This document shows positions 18,950 through 27,407 of a DNA stretch of 64,000 bases, piece after piece. The notes beneath the pieces are model-generated. The model was not told where the DNA came from and ran no database searches. It saw nothing but the letters and a program-made list of their open reading frames with translations. This DNA is from Eubacterium sp. 14-2 (lineage in GTDB: Bacteria; Bacillota; Clostridia; Lachnospirales; Lachnospiraceae). The DNA lies in contig NZ_KE159567.1 in the NCBI RefSeq assembly GCF_000403845.2, positions 281,457 through 345,456 on the forward strand. The letters are read 5' to 3'. Each line of letters opens with the position of its first letter. Positions within the stretch are counted from its first letter, which is position 1. The position numbers and the translations under genes are program-made.

Positions 18950-19250
18950 ACATCCTTATGGAACGCCGCCCTTGGTGGGCGATATTGCTATGCCCGAAAG
19001 ACTTAACAAACACTCTCCAAACCTGTTTCAAGTTTGGAGGGATTTTTATTGCCTGCAAATAGTAATTTCCATTTACATATATCATATCGGGGATGGGTGG
19101 ACAGCCTGTTAAAAAAATCCTTGTCAATGCAAGGGGGCTTTCTACCCAAGAAGTAGAAGTTAAATCTCTACATATAAGAACCAATATATCTATAAACCGT
19201 GAGGGCGTGACAGCCTTTGCGGTTTTTCTTTTGTCGTTTTTTGTTAGAAC
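18950..19250 (+). promoter_or_regulatory. Long conserved leader with terminator before sigma-like copy 2
   Basis: Holds, in order, a CGCCC/GGGCG hairpin, GGGCATAGCAATA (reverse sense), a terminator (CTCCAAAC 19015-19022, GTTTGGAG 19032-19039, then GGATTTTTATT), CATATCGGGGATGGG, GTTAAAAAAATCC and the CCTTTGCGGTTTTTC motif. The same parts occur in the same order around 15260-14979 plus 13325-13255 on the minus strand. An open frame of 72 codons from 19093 overlaps it but is not kept in the other copy. This looks like an RNA-level control region (attenuator). Confidence 0.55.
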
Positions 19251-19338
19251 ACGTCGTAAGGCGTTTTCTGGGCTTGGATGCCGTTCTCCGCCCGTCAATC
19301 TGGATTATTAAAAAAATTCAGATTGGAGGTAACGGATT

Positions 19339-19767
19339 ATGGCGTACAACAAAGCCAGAGAAGAAAGAAAATGGCGGCTATGGAAAGAAGCCGAGGAAAA
19401 GCAGCTTAAAAGCTTGGGTGTCAGCGAGGGCGATATTGAAAAGCTCCGTGTCCATGATTGGGCGGTATTCAATTCCGACAGACGGTACTATGAGAAATTG
19501 CAGGATGCGGGTACATATCTTGAGGAAGTCGCAGAGGACACGGCACAGCCCGAAATAAAAACGGTTGAGGAATTTTTAGACAGCATTGAAAATGCAGTGC
19601 TGTACCAAGAGCTGCATCAGTTGGACAAGCTCACGCTCCAAGCGTTGCTGATGAGGACGCAGGGATTTTCAGTCACTGAAATTTCAGTGGAATTAAGTTT
19701 AAACAAGGAAGTCATTTACAAGCGTTTGAACAGATTTAAGAAAAAAATTAAAAAACTTTTGGGATAG
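19339..19767 (+). CDS. Sigma-70 region 4-like regulator, copy 2
   Basis: 142 residues. The charged helical N-terminus (MAYNKAREERKWRLWKEAEEK) parallels copy 1 at 12745. The C-terminal helix-turn-helix reads LQALLMRTQGFSVTEISVELS, then LNKEVIYKRLNRFKKKIKKLL. GGAGG lies upstream of the ATG. It is clearly a diverged paralogue of copy 1, in the opposite orientation, behind the same type of leader. It probably controls transfer or excision genes of the element carrying the recombinase at 20914. Confidence 0.8.
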   Translation: MAYNKAREERKWRLWKEAEEKQLKSLGVSEGDIEKLRVHDWAVFNSDRRYYEKLQDAGTYLEEVAEDTAQPEIKTVEEFLDSIENAVLYQELHQLDKLTLQALLMRTQGFSVTEISVELSLNKEVIYKRLNRFKKKIKKLLG

Positions 19768-20351
19768 TGTCCAAAATCGCACTCTCCCATCGGCTACTGG
19801 GTGAGAGGGCAAAAACCTCTTGCCCAGTTTTCTTTATATCGGAAACGGGACGGCTCTTTGAAAACCGAATACCCATTCACCAAATACATTCTCTTTGTGG
19901 CTGTAATAAGCATAAGCGTGTGCAGCGGTACGCCATGACCCGCCGAAAGGCGGCAAGCGGAAAATACCGACTAAAAATATCGGGCAGCTCCCGATTTCGC
20001 CAAGACCCACAAAGAGGACAATGATACTCCCGTCCAGCCACAGTCCGAGCGGTAACCAGTCCGTCGCAGGCAATGGGGGCGGCTCTGTCAGACCGACAGT
20101 TGGGGTGGAACTCCCGTGGCGTCAGTTCGCTGCTGACCGTTTGGTGATTTCCCTTGCGTAATCACGCATCAGCATTTTCGGGGTGTCGGGGACAAATAGA
20201 AAATGCTTTTTATCATAAAGCCAGATGCAGGACGGTCTATTGGAACAGGGCTTGTTTTATATTCTCACGACCTTAAATGCTTCCTTGTATCTGGCGGCTA
20301 CATAGGCAGAAAACTCCTGCCTAAAATCCAGATAGGAGGTTTATAAAGAAT
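19768..20351 (+). ncRNA. Structured non-coding stretch of the mobile element
   Basis: 584 bp with no convincing gene (an 85-codon frame at 19767 lacks a ribosome binding site). Structure is strong: CTCTTTGTGG (19890-19899) pairs perfectly with CCACAAAGAG (20007-20016). This encloses a CCGCC-GAAA-GGCGG hairpin with a GNRA loop (19940-19953). Further on are a GTCAG/CTGAC hairpin and a terminator-like stem AGCATTTTC/GAAAATGCT (20171-20207) followed by TTTTAT. It may be a regulatory RNA or part of an origin of transfer; no known RNA family recognised. Confidence 0.4.
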
Positions 20352-20735
20352 ATGGAAAGAACAATCAGGCGTGGCGACATCTACTACGCAGAGCTTAATC
20401 CCGTTGTCGGTTCAGAACAGGGCGGCACACGACCCGTACTTATCATTTCCAATAATATAGGAAACAGGCACAGCCCGACAGTCATCATTGCTGCCATTAC
20501 GAGCCGAGTGCAGACAAAAGCGAAACTGCCGACACATACCGCCGTGAAAGATTACAAAGGGCTTGATAAGGACTCCATTATCCTGCTTGAGCAGATAAGG
20601 ACGATTGACAAACAGCGGTTAAAACAGCATATGGGGACAATTCCCACGGACATAATGGCAAGGATTGACAAGGCTCTTGCCATTAGCTTATCCATGAAGC
20701 AACAGAAAGCGGGGTGTGGCGATGGGGCAGAATAG
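20352..20735 (+). CDS. MazF/PemK-like toxin endoribonuclease
   Basis: 127 residues. The fold's hallmark [19 protein letters not shown], then [13 protein letters not shown], is present, with [12 protein letters not shown] and the C-terminal [13 protein letters not shown] helix. MazF enzymes cut mRNA at short sequence motifs. No MazE-like antitoxin is seen next to it: the upstream 584 bp are non-coding and the small downstream ORF has a different character. It overlaps that ORF by 14 bases. Such solitary PemK-like genes are common in clostridial mobile elements and may act as stabilisers or regulators. GGAGG precedes the ATG. Confidence 0.88.
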   Translation: MERTIRRGDIYYAELNPVVGSEQGGTRPVLIISNNIGNRHSPTVIIAAITSRVQTKAKLPTHTAVKDYKGLDKDSIILLEQIRTIDKQRLKQHMGTIPTDIMARIDKALAISLSMKQQKAGCGDGAE

Positions 20736-20880
20736 GGAGCAGGATTTTGTACATTACAGCATCCAATTCGCATGTTTGCAGAAGCTGAAGAAAAGAAGTT
20801 TAATTACGGTAGATGAATACGAAGCCATCAAGAAGCGGCTTATGAGAGATTACAATGTCGTTACGAACCTTGCGGCTTGA
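20722..20880 (+). CDS. Small SHOCT-like protein, 52 aa
   Basis: Starts inside the toxin gene (ATG 20722) and stops at 20880. 52 residues: [16 protein letters not shown], a helix [22 protein letters not shown], and [11 protein letters not shown]. The pattern of a hinge followed by ITxxEYxxxKxxL resembles SHOCT oligomerisation modules. A similar short ORF sits directly before the third recombinase (38404), so it is part of a conserved recombinase cassette. Role unknown; it could be an excision helper (inference). Confidence 0.65.
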   Translation: MGQNREQDFVHYSIQFACLQKLKKRSLITVDEYEAIKKRLMRDYNVVTNLAA

Positions 20881-20913
20881 CATTCATCAATAAATATTTT
20901 GGAGGTAAATCAT

Positions 20914-22695
20914 ATGAGCGATGTGCAGGTAATCAAAGCGAACCGTAGTGAAAACCGTATCCGTGGCAGAAAGGTCGAAGTGTTAAGGGTAGCCGCCTAT
21001 TGCCGTGTCAGCACGGACAGTGAAGACCAGCTCAACAGCTATAAGTCACAGGTCACATATTACACGGATTTGATTAAGAAGAAACACGAATGGACACTGG
21101 CGGACATATACGCTGACGAAGCCATAACAGGCACACAGGTAGCGAAGCGAGAGGATTTCCAGAGAATGATTAACGACTGTATGAATGGGGATATTGATAT
21201 GGTGATTACAAAATCCATTTCAAGATTTGCCAGAAACACACTGGACACTCTGAAATATGTCCGTATGCTGAAAGAGAAAGGCATTGCCGTTTTCTTTGAA
21301 GATGAAAACATCAATACCTTAACGATGGACGGCGAGCTGCTGTTGGTGGTACTCAGCTCCGTTGCACAGCAGGAAGTGGAGAATATATCTTCCAATGTCA
21401 AAAAGGGATTGAAAATGAAGATGCAGAGGGGCGAGCTTGTAGGGTTTCAAGGCTGTCTGGGATATGACTACCATAAGGATACAAAAAGCATATCCGTAAA
21501 TGAAAAGGAGGCTGAAATTGTGAGGTATATTTTCAATCGTTATATTGAGGGCGCAGGCTGCACGGTCATCGGGAACGAACTGGAAAACTTAGGATACAAG
21601 ACAAAGTACGGCAGTTCAAAATGGGTACAGTCCACAGTCATCGGAATTATCAAAAATGAGAAATACAAAGGCGACCTGCTTTTGGGAAAGACATTCACGG
21701 TTGACCCGATTTCAAAAAGGCGGCTGGAAAACTTTGGGGAAGAAGATAAGTTTTATATCCGTGACCATCACGAACCGATAATCAGTGAGGAAATTTTTGA
21801 GGAAGCACAGAAGATACTGGCGAAGCGGAACACAAACCGCAACGTGCATCAAGAGGGGCAGAAAAGGAACAAGTTCAGCAGGAAATATGCGTTTAGCTGC
21901 ATGATAAAGTGCGGATTTTGCGGCGGTACTCTGACACGGCGGAACTGGCACAGCAGCTCCGCATACACTAAGACAATCTGGCAGTGCGTCACCGCCACAA
22001 AAAACGGGAAAAGGCATTGCCCGCATTGTAAGGGAATCCCCGAAGAAGTGATTGAAAAAGCCTTTGTAAAGAGCTACCAGCTTTTATGCACAGACCAGCA
22101 GGAGGTTGTCGATGAGTTCCTGCAAAAAGTTGAGGGAATCCTTAATGATGATACTTCTTTGAAGCGTCTGCCTAAGATTGAAAAGGAAATGGCTGACCTG
22201 CATAGGCGAAAGGAAAAGCTGCTTGATTTAAGGCTTGATAATAATATCGACAGGGACATTTACGAAAAGAAAAACCAAGAGCTGTCCGAGCAGTTGAAGA
22301 AGCTCCAAGAGGAACAGGAGCGGTTGATGGAATTGGGCAGGAATCAGGATAACACCAGAACACGGTTAAGGGAGTTCAGAAAAGTGTTAGGTTCTGGGGA
22401 GATACTGGAGAGCTTCGACAGGGTGGTTTTTGAAAGCGTGGTTGAAAAAATAGTCATCGGAGGTTATAATGATGAGGGAGTGGAGGAGCCTTTGAAGATA
22501 ACCTTTGTGTATAAAACTGGTATCCACTCCAATTTTAATGGAAAGGATTTTAAGCCAAAGCGTAAAAACGCTGCGGCTGTACATAATGACGCAGAATTGT
22601 GTTCCTATACGAGTGACGAGGCTGAAAAATTGTGTTTACATAGTAGCTCCGACACATGTGGAGTGCGTCGTATTGATGTCAAGGGTGAACCCTAA
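20914..22695 (+). CDS. Large serine recombinase, second
   Basis: 593 residues from ATG 20914 behind GGAGGTAAATCAT. The start MSDVQVIKANRSENRIRG is followed by the resolvase domain with catalytic Ser in AAYCRVSTDSEDQ and ISRFARNTLDTL. Then come the recombinase domain, a zinc ribbon (CGFCGGTLTRRNWHSS... CPHCKG, about residues 330-375), a coiled coil (about 410-470) and a C-terminal tail rich in Cys/Ser (NDAELCSYTSDEAEKLC). It is closely similar in layout to the recombinase at 38708 (MSEVQV start, EKYKGDLLLGKTFTVD motif) and distant from that at 8170. It marks the right end of the mobilisable region. Confidence 0.93.
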   Translation: MSDVQVIKANRSENRIRGRKVEVLRVAAYCRVSTDSEDQLNSYKSQVTYYTDLIKKKHEWTLADIYADEAITGTQVAKREDFQRMINDCMNGDIDMVITKSISRFARNTLDTLKYVRMLKEKGIAVFFEDENINTLTMDGELLLVVLSSVAQQEVENISSNVKKGLKMKMQRGELVGFQGCLGYDYHKDTKSISVNEKEAEIVRYIFNRYIEGAGCTVIGNELENLGYKTKYGSSKWVQSTVIGIIKNEKYKGDLLLGKTFTVDPISKRRLENFGEEDKFYIRDHHEPIISEEIFEEAQKILAKRNTNRNVHQEGQKRNKFSRKYAFSCMIKCGFCGGTLTRRNWHSSSAYTKTIWQCVTATKNGKRHCPHCKGIPEEVIEKAFVKSYQLLCTDQQEVVDEFLQKVEGILNDDTSLKRLPKIEKEMADLHRRKEKLLDLRLDNNIDRDIYEKKNQELSEQLKKLQEEQERLMELGRNQDNTRTRLREFRKVLGSGEILESFDRVVFESVVEKIVIGGYNDEGVEEPLKITFVYKTGIHSNFNGKDFKPKRKNAAAVHNDAELCSYTSDEAEKLCLHSSSDTCGVRRIDVKGEP

Positions 22696-22852
22696 CAAGT
22701 AAATAATGTGTAGTAAACAAAGAACTTTCTCAAGGGCTATTGTTAAAAGGTGCATGAAGTCATTGTGGAAGTCCTTTTTTGATGCTTGAAAATAGTTAAG
22801 TGTAAATTGGTCTACTCAGCAGGGTTGACACTAGGGAATGGATAGCAAGAAG

Positions 22853-22880
22853 TTGAACCCTAGAGGGGTTCAATTTCTAA
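22853..22880 (+). terminator. Rho-independent terminator candidate
   Basis: TTGAACCC (22853-22860) and GGGTTCAA (22866-22873) form a stem with a short loop, followed by TTTCTAAATAT. It separates the recombinase from the restriction operon. Confidence 0.5.
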
Positions 22881-22912
22881 ATATATAGAGGGCGAAATAT
22901 TTTATTTCTCCG

Positions 22913-22941
22913 TTGATAAAAATGTTTTCTCCATGTATAAT
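22913..22941 (+). promoter_or_regulatory. Promoter of the restriction-modification operon
   Basis: TTGATA (22913-22918), a 17-base spacer and TATAAT (22936-22941), 43 bases before the XRE start. A short dyad (GACTACACGTC) lies just downstream and could be the XRE protein's operator. A 288-bp gap (22696-22983) is otherwise empty. Confidence 0.6.
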
Positions 22942-22983
22942 ATAAAATAGAGTTTGACTACACGTCTTAATCGGAGGAAATAG

Positions 22984-23211
22984 ATGGAAGTAAGTTACAA
23001 TAAATTATGGAAATTAATGATTGATAAAGGAATGCCAAATAAGAGTGATTTGAGAAAAGTCACGGGAATTGGGACAAATACACTTGCAAAGTTAAGCAAA
23101 AATCAAGTTGTTAGCATGGAAGTGCTAATGAAAATATGTTCAAGCTTAGACTGCGATATTTCTGATGTTTGCGAGTTTAAACAAGAAAAATTAACGGAGG
23201 ATAACAAATAA
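22984..23211 (+). CDS. XRE-family regulator of the restriction operon
   Basis: 75 residues, almost entirely one Cro/C1 helix-turn-helix domain of the YozG type (NKLWKLMIDKGMPNKSDLRK, then GIGTNTLAKLSKNQVVSMEVL, then SLDCDISDVCEF). CGGAGGAAATAG precedes the ATG. It abuts the first methyltransferase (TAA then ATG with no gap) and is the first gene after the promoter. This is the position of controller proteins that delay endonuclease expression when a restriction system enters a new host; that role is inferred. Confidence 0.85.
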   Translation: MEVSYNKLWKLMIDKGMPNKSDLRKVTGIGTNTLAKLSKNQVVSMEVLMKICSSLDCDISDVCEFKQEKLTEDNK

Positions 23212-24285
23212 ATGAATGCAATAGATTTATTCGCAGGATGCGGTGGATTATCGAAAGGATTTATGGATGCGGGATTTGATATCATTGTCGGTGTTGATAA
23301 TGATCAGGATGCGCTAAACACATTCGCGCTTAACCATAATGGTGCAAAGCCGTTGAATGCAGATTTATCCAAGCAGGAAACGTTTGACGAGATAAAGAAA
23401 ATAGCCGGAGATAGAACAATAGATGTGATTATCGCTGGACCACCTTGCCAGGGATTTTCATTAACAGGCCCTCGTAATTTTGATGATGAGAGAAATAAAC
23501 TATATCTGGCAGTAATTGAAATGGTAAAACAGTATAAACCTAAAGCTTTTATCATTGAAAATGTTCCAGGAATGGCAACTTTATATAAGGGCCAAATCAA
23601 AGAAGAAATTCTTAAGAGATTCCGAGATATGGGGTACAACATTGATTGTAAAATTTTAAAAGCCTGTGATTATGGTGTGCCACAGATGAGGAAACGTCTT
23701 ATTTTCATGGGAATAAGAAAAGACTTAGGGGAACCTTGTTTTCCTGAAGCGCAGTTTGGTCCGGGAACAGATCGACCTTATCGTACTTGCCGCGATGCAA
23801 TATCAGATTTGCCTACGAGAAATACTGAATTAGGAACGAATGAAGATGTTTATTCACAGGATGCAGCGACAGAGTATCAGAAAATGATGAGAAAGAACTG
23901 TATGGTTCTTTCAAACCATGTCGCTACAAATCATAAAGATTTCGTGAAAGAAACTATTGCATTAGTTCCAGAAGGGGGAAATTATAAAGATTTGCCTGTA
24001 GGAGTTGGAGAGAGTAGAACTTTTCATATGGCATGGACAAGATTAGGCGGTAACGCACCTGCACGAACGGTAGATACAGGACATAGAAATCTTTTTCATT
24101 ATGAGTTGAATCGTGTTCCTACTGTGAGAGAAAATGCAAGAATTCAATCGTTCCCAGATGACTTTGTGTTTACAGGAACAAGAACAAAGCAAGATAGACA
24201 GGTTGGAAATGCGGTTCCACCTTTATTGGGCGAAGCATTAGGAAAAGCTATACTTGGAATTATAGGAGAGAAGAATAATGACTAA
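23212..24285 (+). CDS. DNA (cytosine-5) methyltransferase, LlaJI M1-like
   Basis: 357 residues with the m5C methyltransferase motifs in order: I (IDLFAGCGGLSKGF, SAM binding), IV (AGPPCQGFS with catalytic Cys near residue 80), VI (FIIENVPGM), VIII (GVPQMRKRLIFMG) and X (RQVGNAVPP). The target recognition zone lies about 180-290. It overlaps the next methyltransferase by 8 bases. Two m5C enzymes in one operon with McrB-like and LlaJI-type genes match LlaJI, where an asymmetric site needs one enzyme per strand. Confidence 0.93.
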   Translation: MNAIDLFAGCGGLSKGFMDAGFDIIVGVDNDQDALNTFALNHNGAKPLNADLSKQETFDEIKKIAGDRTIDVIIAGPPCQGFSLTGPRNFDDERNKLYLAVIEMVKQYKPKAFIIENVPGMATLYKGQIKEEILKRFRDMGYNIDCKILKACDYGVPQMRKRLIFMGIRKDLGEPCFPEAQFGPGTDRPYRTCRDAISDLPTRNTELGTNEDVYSQDAATEYQKMMRKNCMVLSNHVATNHKDFVKETIALVPEGGNYKDLPVGVGESRTFHMAWTRLGGNAPARTVDTGHRNLFHYELNRVPTVRENARIQSFPDDFVFTGTRTKQDRQVGNAVPPLLGEALGKAILGIIGEKNND

Positions 24286-25510
24286 GATTAAAGCAATCGA
24301 CTTATTTGCCGGGTGTGGTGGTCTTATGGATGGCTTTGAACAATCTGGACATTACGATACTGTTGCAGCAGTTGAGTGGGAAAAGGTGCCATGTCAAAAT
24401 CTTGAAAATAGATTAAGAACAAAATGGAAGTATTCGGATGCGAGTCAGAGAGTTCTTAGATTTGATATACAGAGAACAGATGTATTATTTAAGGGGTGGA
24501 CTGATGATCCAGATTATGGCTCATCGGTAGGATTAGATAAACTTATAGAATCTGCAGATGGAATAGATGTAATTATTGGTGGTCCTCCTTGTCAAGCATA
24601 CTCGATAGCTGGTCGAGTGCGAGATGAAAATGGAATGAAGAATGATTACAGAAATTATCTGTTTGAAAGTTATATAAAAGTGCTAGAAAGATACAGACCC
24701 AAAGCGTTCTTGTTTGAAAATGTTCCAGGAATACTTAGCGCAAAACCAGGAGATAGACCAATAATTGATATTATACAAGAGAGTTTTGAAACTGCGGGAT
24801 ATCATATAATGAAGGATCTCAGTAAAGCGATTATAGATTTTACGGAATATGGAGTTCCACAGAATCGTAAGAGAGTGATTATTTTTGGAGTGCGAAAAGA
24901 TATATTTCAAGACAAAAGTGAAGAAATTGTTCAATCATTTTATTTTTCGGCATTGCCAAAGTATAAATCTCCTCGAAAAGTAACTGTAAAGGAAGCTATT
25001 GGGGATTTGCCTAAATTATTTCCTCAGACAGAAGATATGAAATATAACGGGGCAAGAACAAGACATTCTTTACCAGATCCTATGGTCGCAAATCATGTGG
25101 CTAGATGGCAGAGTGATAGAGATGTTGGTATTTTTAAACTTTTGACAGAAGATATTGAATCTGGAAGAAATGAATATACCTCCATTTCTGCATTAAAGGA
25201 ATTATATACAAAGATGACAGGAAAGAGCTCAAATGTTCATAAGTATCATGTCATCAAGTGGGATGAACCGAGTAACTTAATTCCTGCACATTTATACAAA
25301 GATGGATTAAGACATATTCATCCAGATTCATCTCAGTGTAGAACTCTCACAGTTAGAGAGGCAGCAAGATTACAAACTTTTGCTGATGATTACATTTTCG
25401 AGGGAAGCAACATGGAGCTATATAAAATGATAGGAAATGCGGTTCCATCTTTAGCGGCAAAATGTTGTGCAAACGCAGTCTATGATATTCTCACAGAGAA
25501 TAGTAACTAG
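24278..25510 (+). CDS. DNA (cytosine-5) methyltransferase, LlaJI M2-like
   Basis: 410 residues. Motif I AIDLFAGCGGLMDGF, motif IV IGGPPCQAYS, motif VI LFENVPGI, motif VIII GVPQNRKRVIIFG, motif X KMIGNAVPS. It is larger than its partner because of a longer segment between motifs I and IV and a longer recognition region. Sequence outside the motifs differs from the first enzyme, so the pair is not a recent duplication and the two probably modify different strands of the same site. Confidence 0.93.
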   Translation: MTKIKAIDLFAGCGGLMDGFEQSGHYDTVAAVEWEKVPCQNLENRLRTKWKYSDASQRVLRFDIQRTDVLFKGWTDDPDYGSSVGLDKLIESADGIDVIIGGPPCQAYSIAGRVRDENGMKNDYRNYLFESYIKVLERYRPKAFLFENVPGILSAKPGDRPIIDIIQESFETAGYHIMKDLSKAIIDFTEYGVPQNRKRVIIFGVRKDIFQDKSEEIVQSFYFSALPKYKSPRKVTVKEAIGDLPKLFPQTEDMKYNGARTRHSLPDPMVANHVARWQSDRDVGIFKLLTEDIESGRNEYTSISALKELYTKMTGKSSNVHKYHVIKWDEPSNLIPAHLYKDGLRHIHPDSSQCRTLTVREAARLQTFADDYIFEGSNMELYKMIGNAVPSLAAKCCANAVYDILTENSN

Positions 25511-25523
25511 GAGGTAATGTATA

Positions 25524-27395
25524 GTGGCATATACTACAAATCAAGCCATAGAAACCTTGAATGGTTATCTGGGCATAAATAATGGTGAAAAAGAAATAAT
25601 TGAGAATACAAAGAATAGAGGCTTTGTATTCTCATTGCCAAATGGAGAAAAAGCAGTAATCTTTGTTTATCCTTTGGTTCACAAGCAAGATAATACGAAA
25701 AATTATTTTGATACAAGGGATAGTGGTGCCTACGAACGAGGCGTTACATGGAATTATGCAATTGATAATAACTTAAAATACTTCTGTATAGGGGTAAATG
25801 ATACTGTTGATAAATATGACGGATATGCTTTCAGTTTAGAGTGTAATGAGTCTGATATTGAAAAAATTTCAGGGACTATTAATGGATCAAGAAATGGTCC
25901 GGGAAATCAGATTATTATTCCAAATGATTATGCACCATCAAAACAAGTAGAGCGTATCGTAAATAAATTAGGGATATATATAACGGCAGTTCATAAAGAT
26001 AATTTGATCGACTATCTTACTTTTTATGATAATCGCCCATATATGGAAAATGCTGTTTTAGCAAATTTAGATGAATTAGTCGATGATACTTATGTGGAAA
26101 GAGAAGATCCTTTTAAGACTGGCTATGAATCTTCGTTTTCAAGAAACAGAATTCTTTTTGGAGCACCGGGAACAGGTAAGAGTTTTAGTATCAACAGAGA
26201 CCGTATAGAGTTATTAGGTGAGGGTAACGAGGATGACTATGAACGTGTAACTTTCCATCCAGATTATTCATATGCTAACTTTGTAGGAACGTATAAGCCT
26301 GTAATGGTTGATGATTCTGCAGAGACTATTTCCTTAGCAACAGAAAAAGAAGTGCTAGCTGTTTTAACTGATGAATCAAAGTCTGCCCAAGAAAAATACG
26401 ATCTGCTTTATGACAGATTCAAGGGGGATGGACTAACAAGACTTCCGCTTTTGCTTGGTCTGTATACAGATGAAAGTTTTAAGACAAGAAAAGCTGACGG
26501 TTCAGATGCAGCTGGTGATAATAGCGTAGAACGTAATCATGGAAAGGCAATTAGATCATATGTAAATCTTTCAAAGCCATCAAAAGGAAAGAAAGATATC
26601 TCTTATGAATATGTTCTTGGCCCATTCATGCGTATGTACATTAAGGCATTGAAGAACAGCAGGACAGATAATGTTAAACCGTTCTTGTTAATTATAGAAG
26701 AAATAAATCGTGCCAATGTAGCAGCAGTTTTCGGAGATATATTCCAGTTGCTTGATAGAGGTGATGATTTTGTCAGCGAGTATCCAATCCAGGCAACCGA
26801 AGATGTTAAAAAATATCTTGCGAGAGAACTGGGTGGGGATCCGAGTGATTATAATAAAATAAAAATTCCGGATAACATGTTTATTTGGGCAACTATGAAT
26901 AGCGCAGATCAGGGCGTATTCCCAATGGATACAGCATTTAAGAGAAGATGGGATTTTACATATCTTGGAATCGATGACAACGACCAGGATCTCCAAGGCA
27001 AGTATGTATATCTTGCTGATGATAAATCCCAGAAAGTGGAGTGGAATAAGTTAAGAAAAGCTATCAATAATTTCCTTGCAAAAGAGAAGATTAACGAAGA
27101 CAAACAGCTTGGACCTTATTTCATTTCAAGAAGTATTGTTGTTCCTAAAACAGGGGCTGAGATTGATAGAGACAGATTCATTAGTACTTTTAAAAATAAA
27201 GTTATTATGTATTTGTTTGAAGATGCTGCAAAACAGAAGAGAGCGAGATTGTTTGAAGGTTGCTTCCAAAATAATAGCAGATACTCAGAAATTTGCAGAG
27301 AATTTGAAGCAAAAGGTGTCGGAATCTTTAACCATGACATTCAGTTGGACTGTGAAGTGGAAGATGTAAAATCCAACGATGAGTCACAGGAATAA
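25524..27395 (+). CDS. McrB-like AAA+ GTPase, restriction subunit (LlaJI R1-like)
   Basis: 623 residues from GTG 25524, about 9 bases after AGGAGG; the nearby ATG is out of frame. The N-terminal part (1-190) has no recognisable motif and may bind DNA. The AAA+ module starts with Walker A GAPGTGKS (213-220), has Walker B LLIIEEINRAN near 390 and the McrB-type signature MNSADQGVFPMD near 458, followed by RRWDF. McrB-type motors translocate DNA by GTP hydrolysis and activate a partner nuclease, here the next gene. The operon order fits LlaJI. Confidence 0.9.
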   Translation: MAYTTNQAIETLNGYLGINNGEKEIIENTKNRGFVFSLPNGEKAVIFVYPLVHKQDNTKNYFDTRDSGAYERGVTWNYAIDNNLKYFCIGVNDTVDKYDGYAFSLECNESDIEKISGTINGSRNGPGNQIIIPNDYAPSKQVERIVNKLGIYITAVHKDNLIDYLTFYDNRPYMENAVLANLDELVDDTYVEREDPFKTGYESSFSRNRILFGAPGTGKSFSINRDRIELLGEGNEDDYERVTFHPDYSYANFVGTYKPVMVDDSAETISLATEKEVLAVLTDESKSAQEKYDLLYDRFKGDGLTRLPLLLGLYTDESFKTRKADGSDAAGDNSVERNHGKAIRSYVNLSKPSKGKKDISYEYVLGPFMRMYIKALKNSRTDNVKPFLLIIEEINRANVAAVFGDIFQLLDRGDDFVSEYPIQATEDVKKYLARELGGDPSDYNKIKIPDNMFIWATMNSADQGVFPMDTAFKRRWDFTYLGIDDNDQDLQGKYVYLADDKSQKVEWNKLRKAINNFLAKEKINEDKQLGPYFISRSIVVPKTGAEIDRDRFISTFKNKVIMYLFEDAAKQKRARLFEGCFQNNSRYSEICREFEAKGVGIFNHDIQLDCEVEDVKSNDESQE

Positions 27396-27407
27396 GGAGG
27401 TCTGTTT

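Noticed and set aside
19767..20024. 85-codon plus-strand frame after the sigma-like gene
   Set aside because: No ribosome binding site and the sequence is dominated by RNA-like stems.
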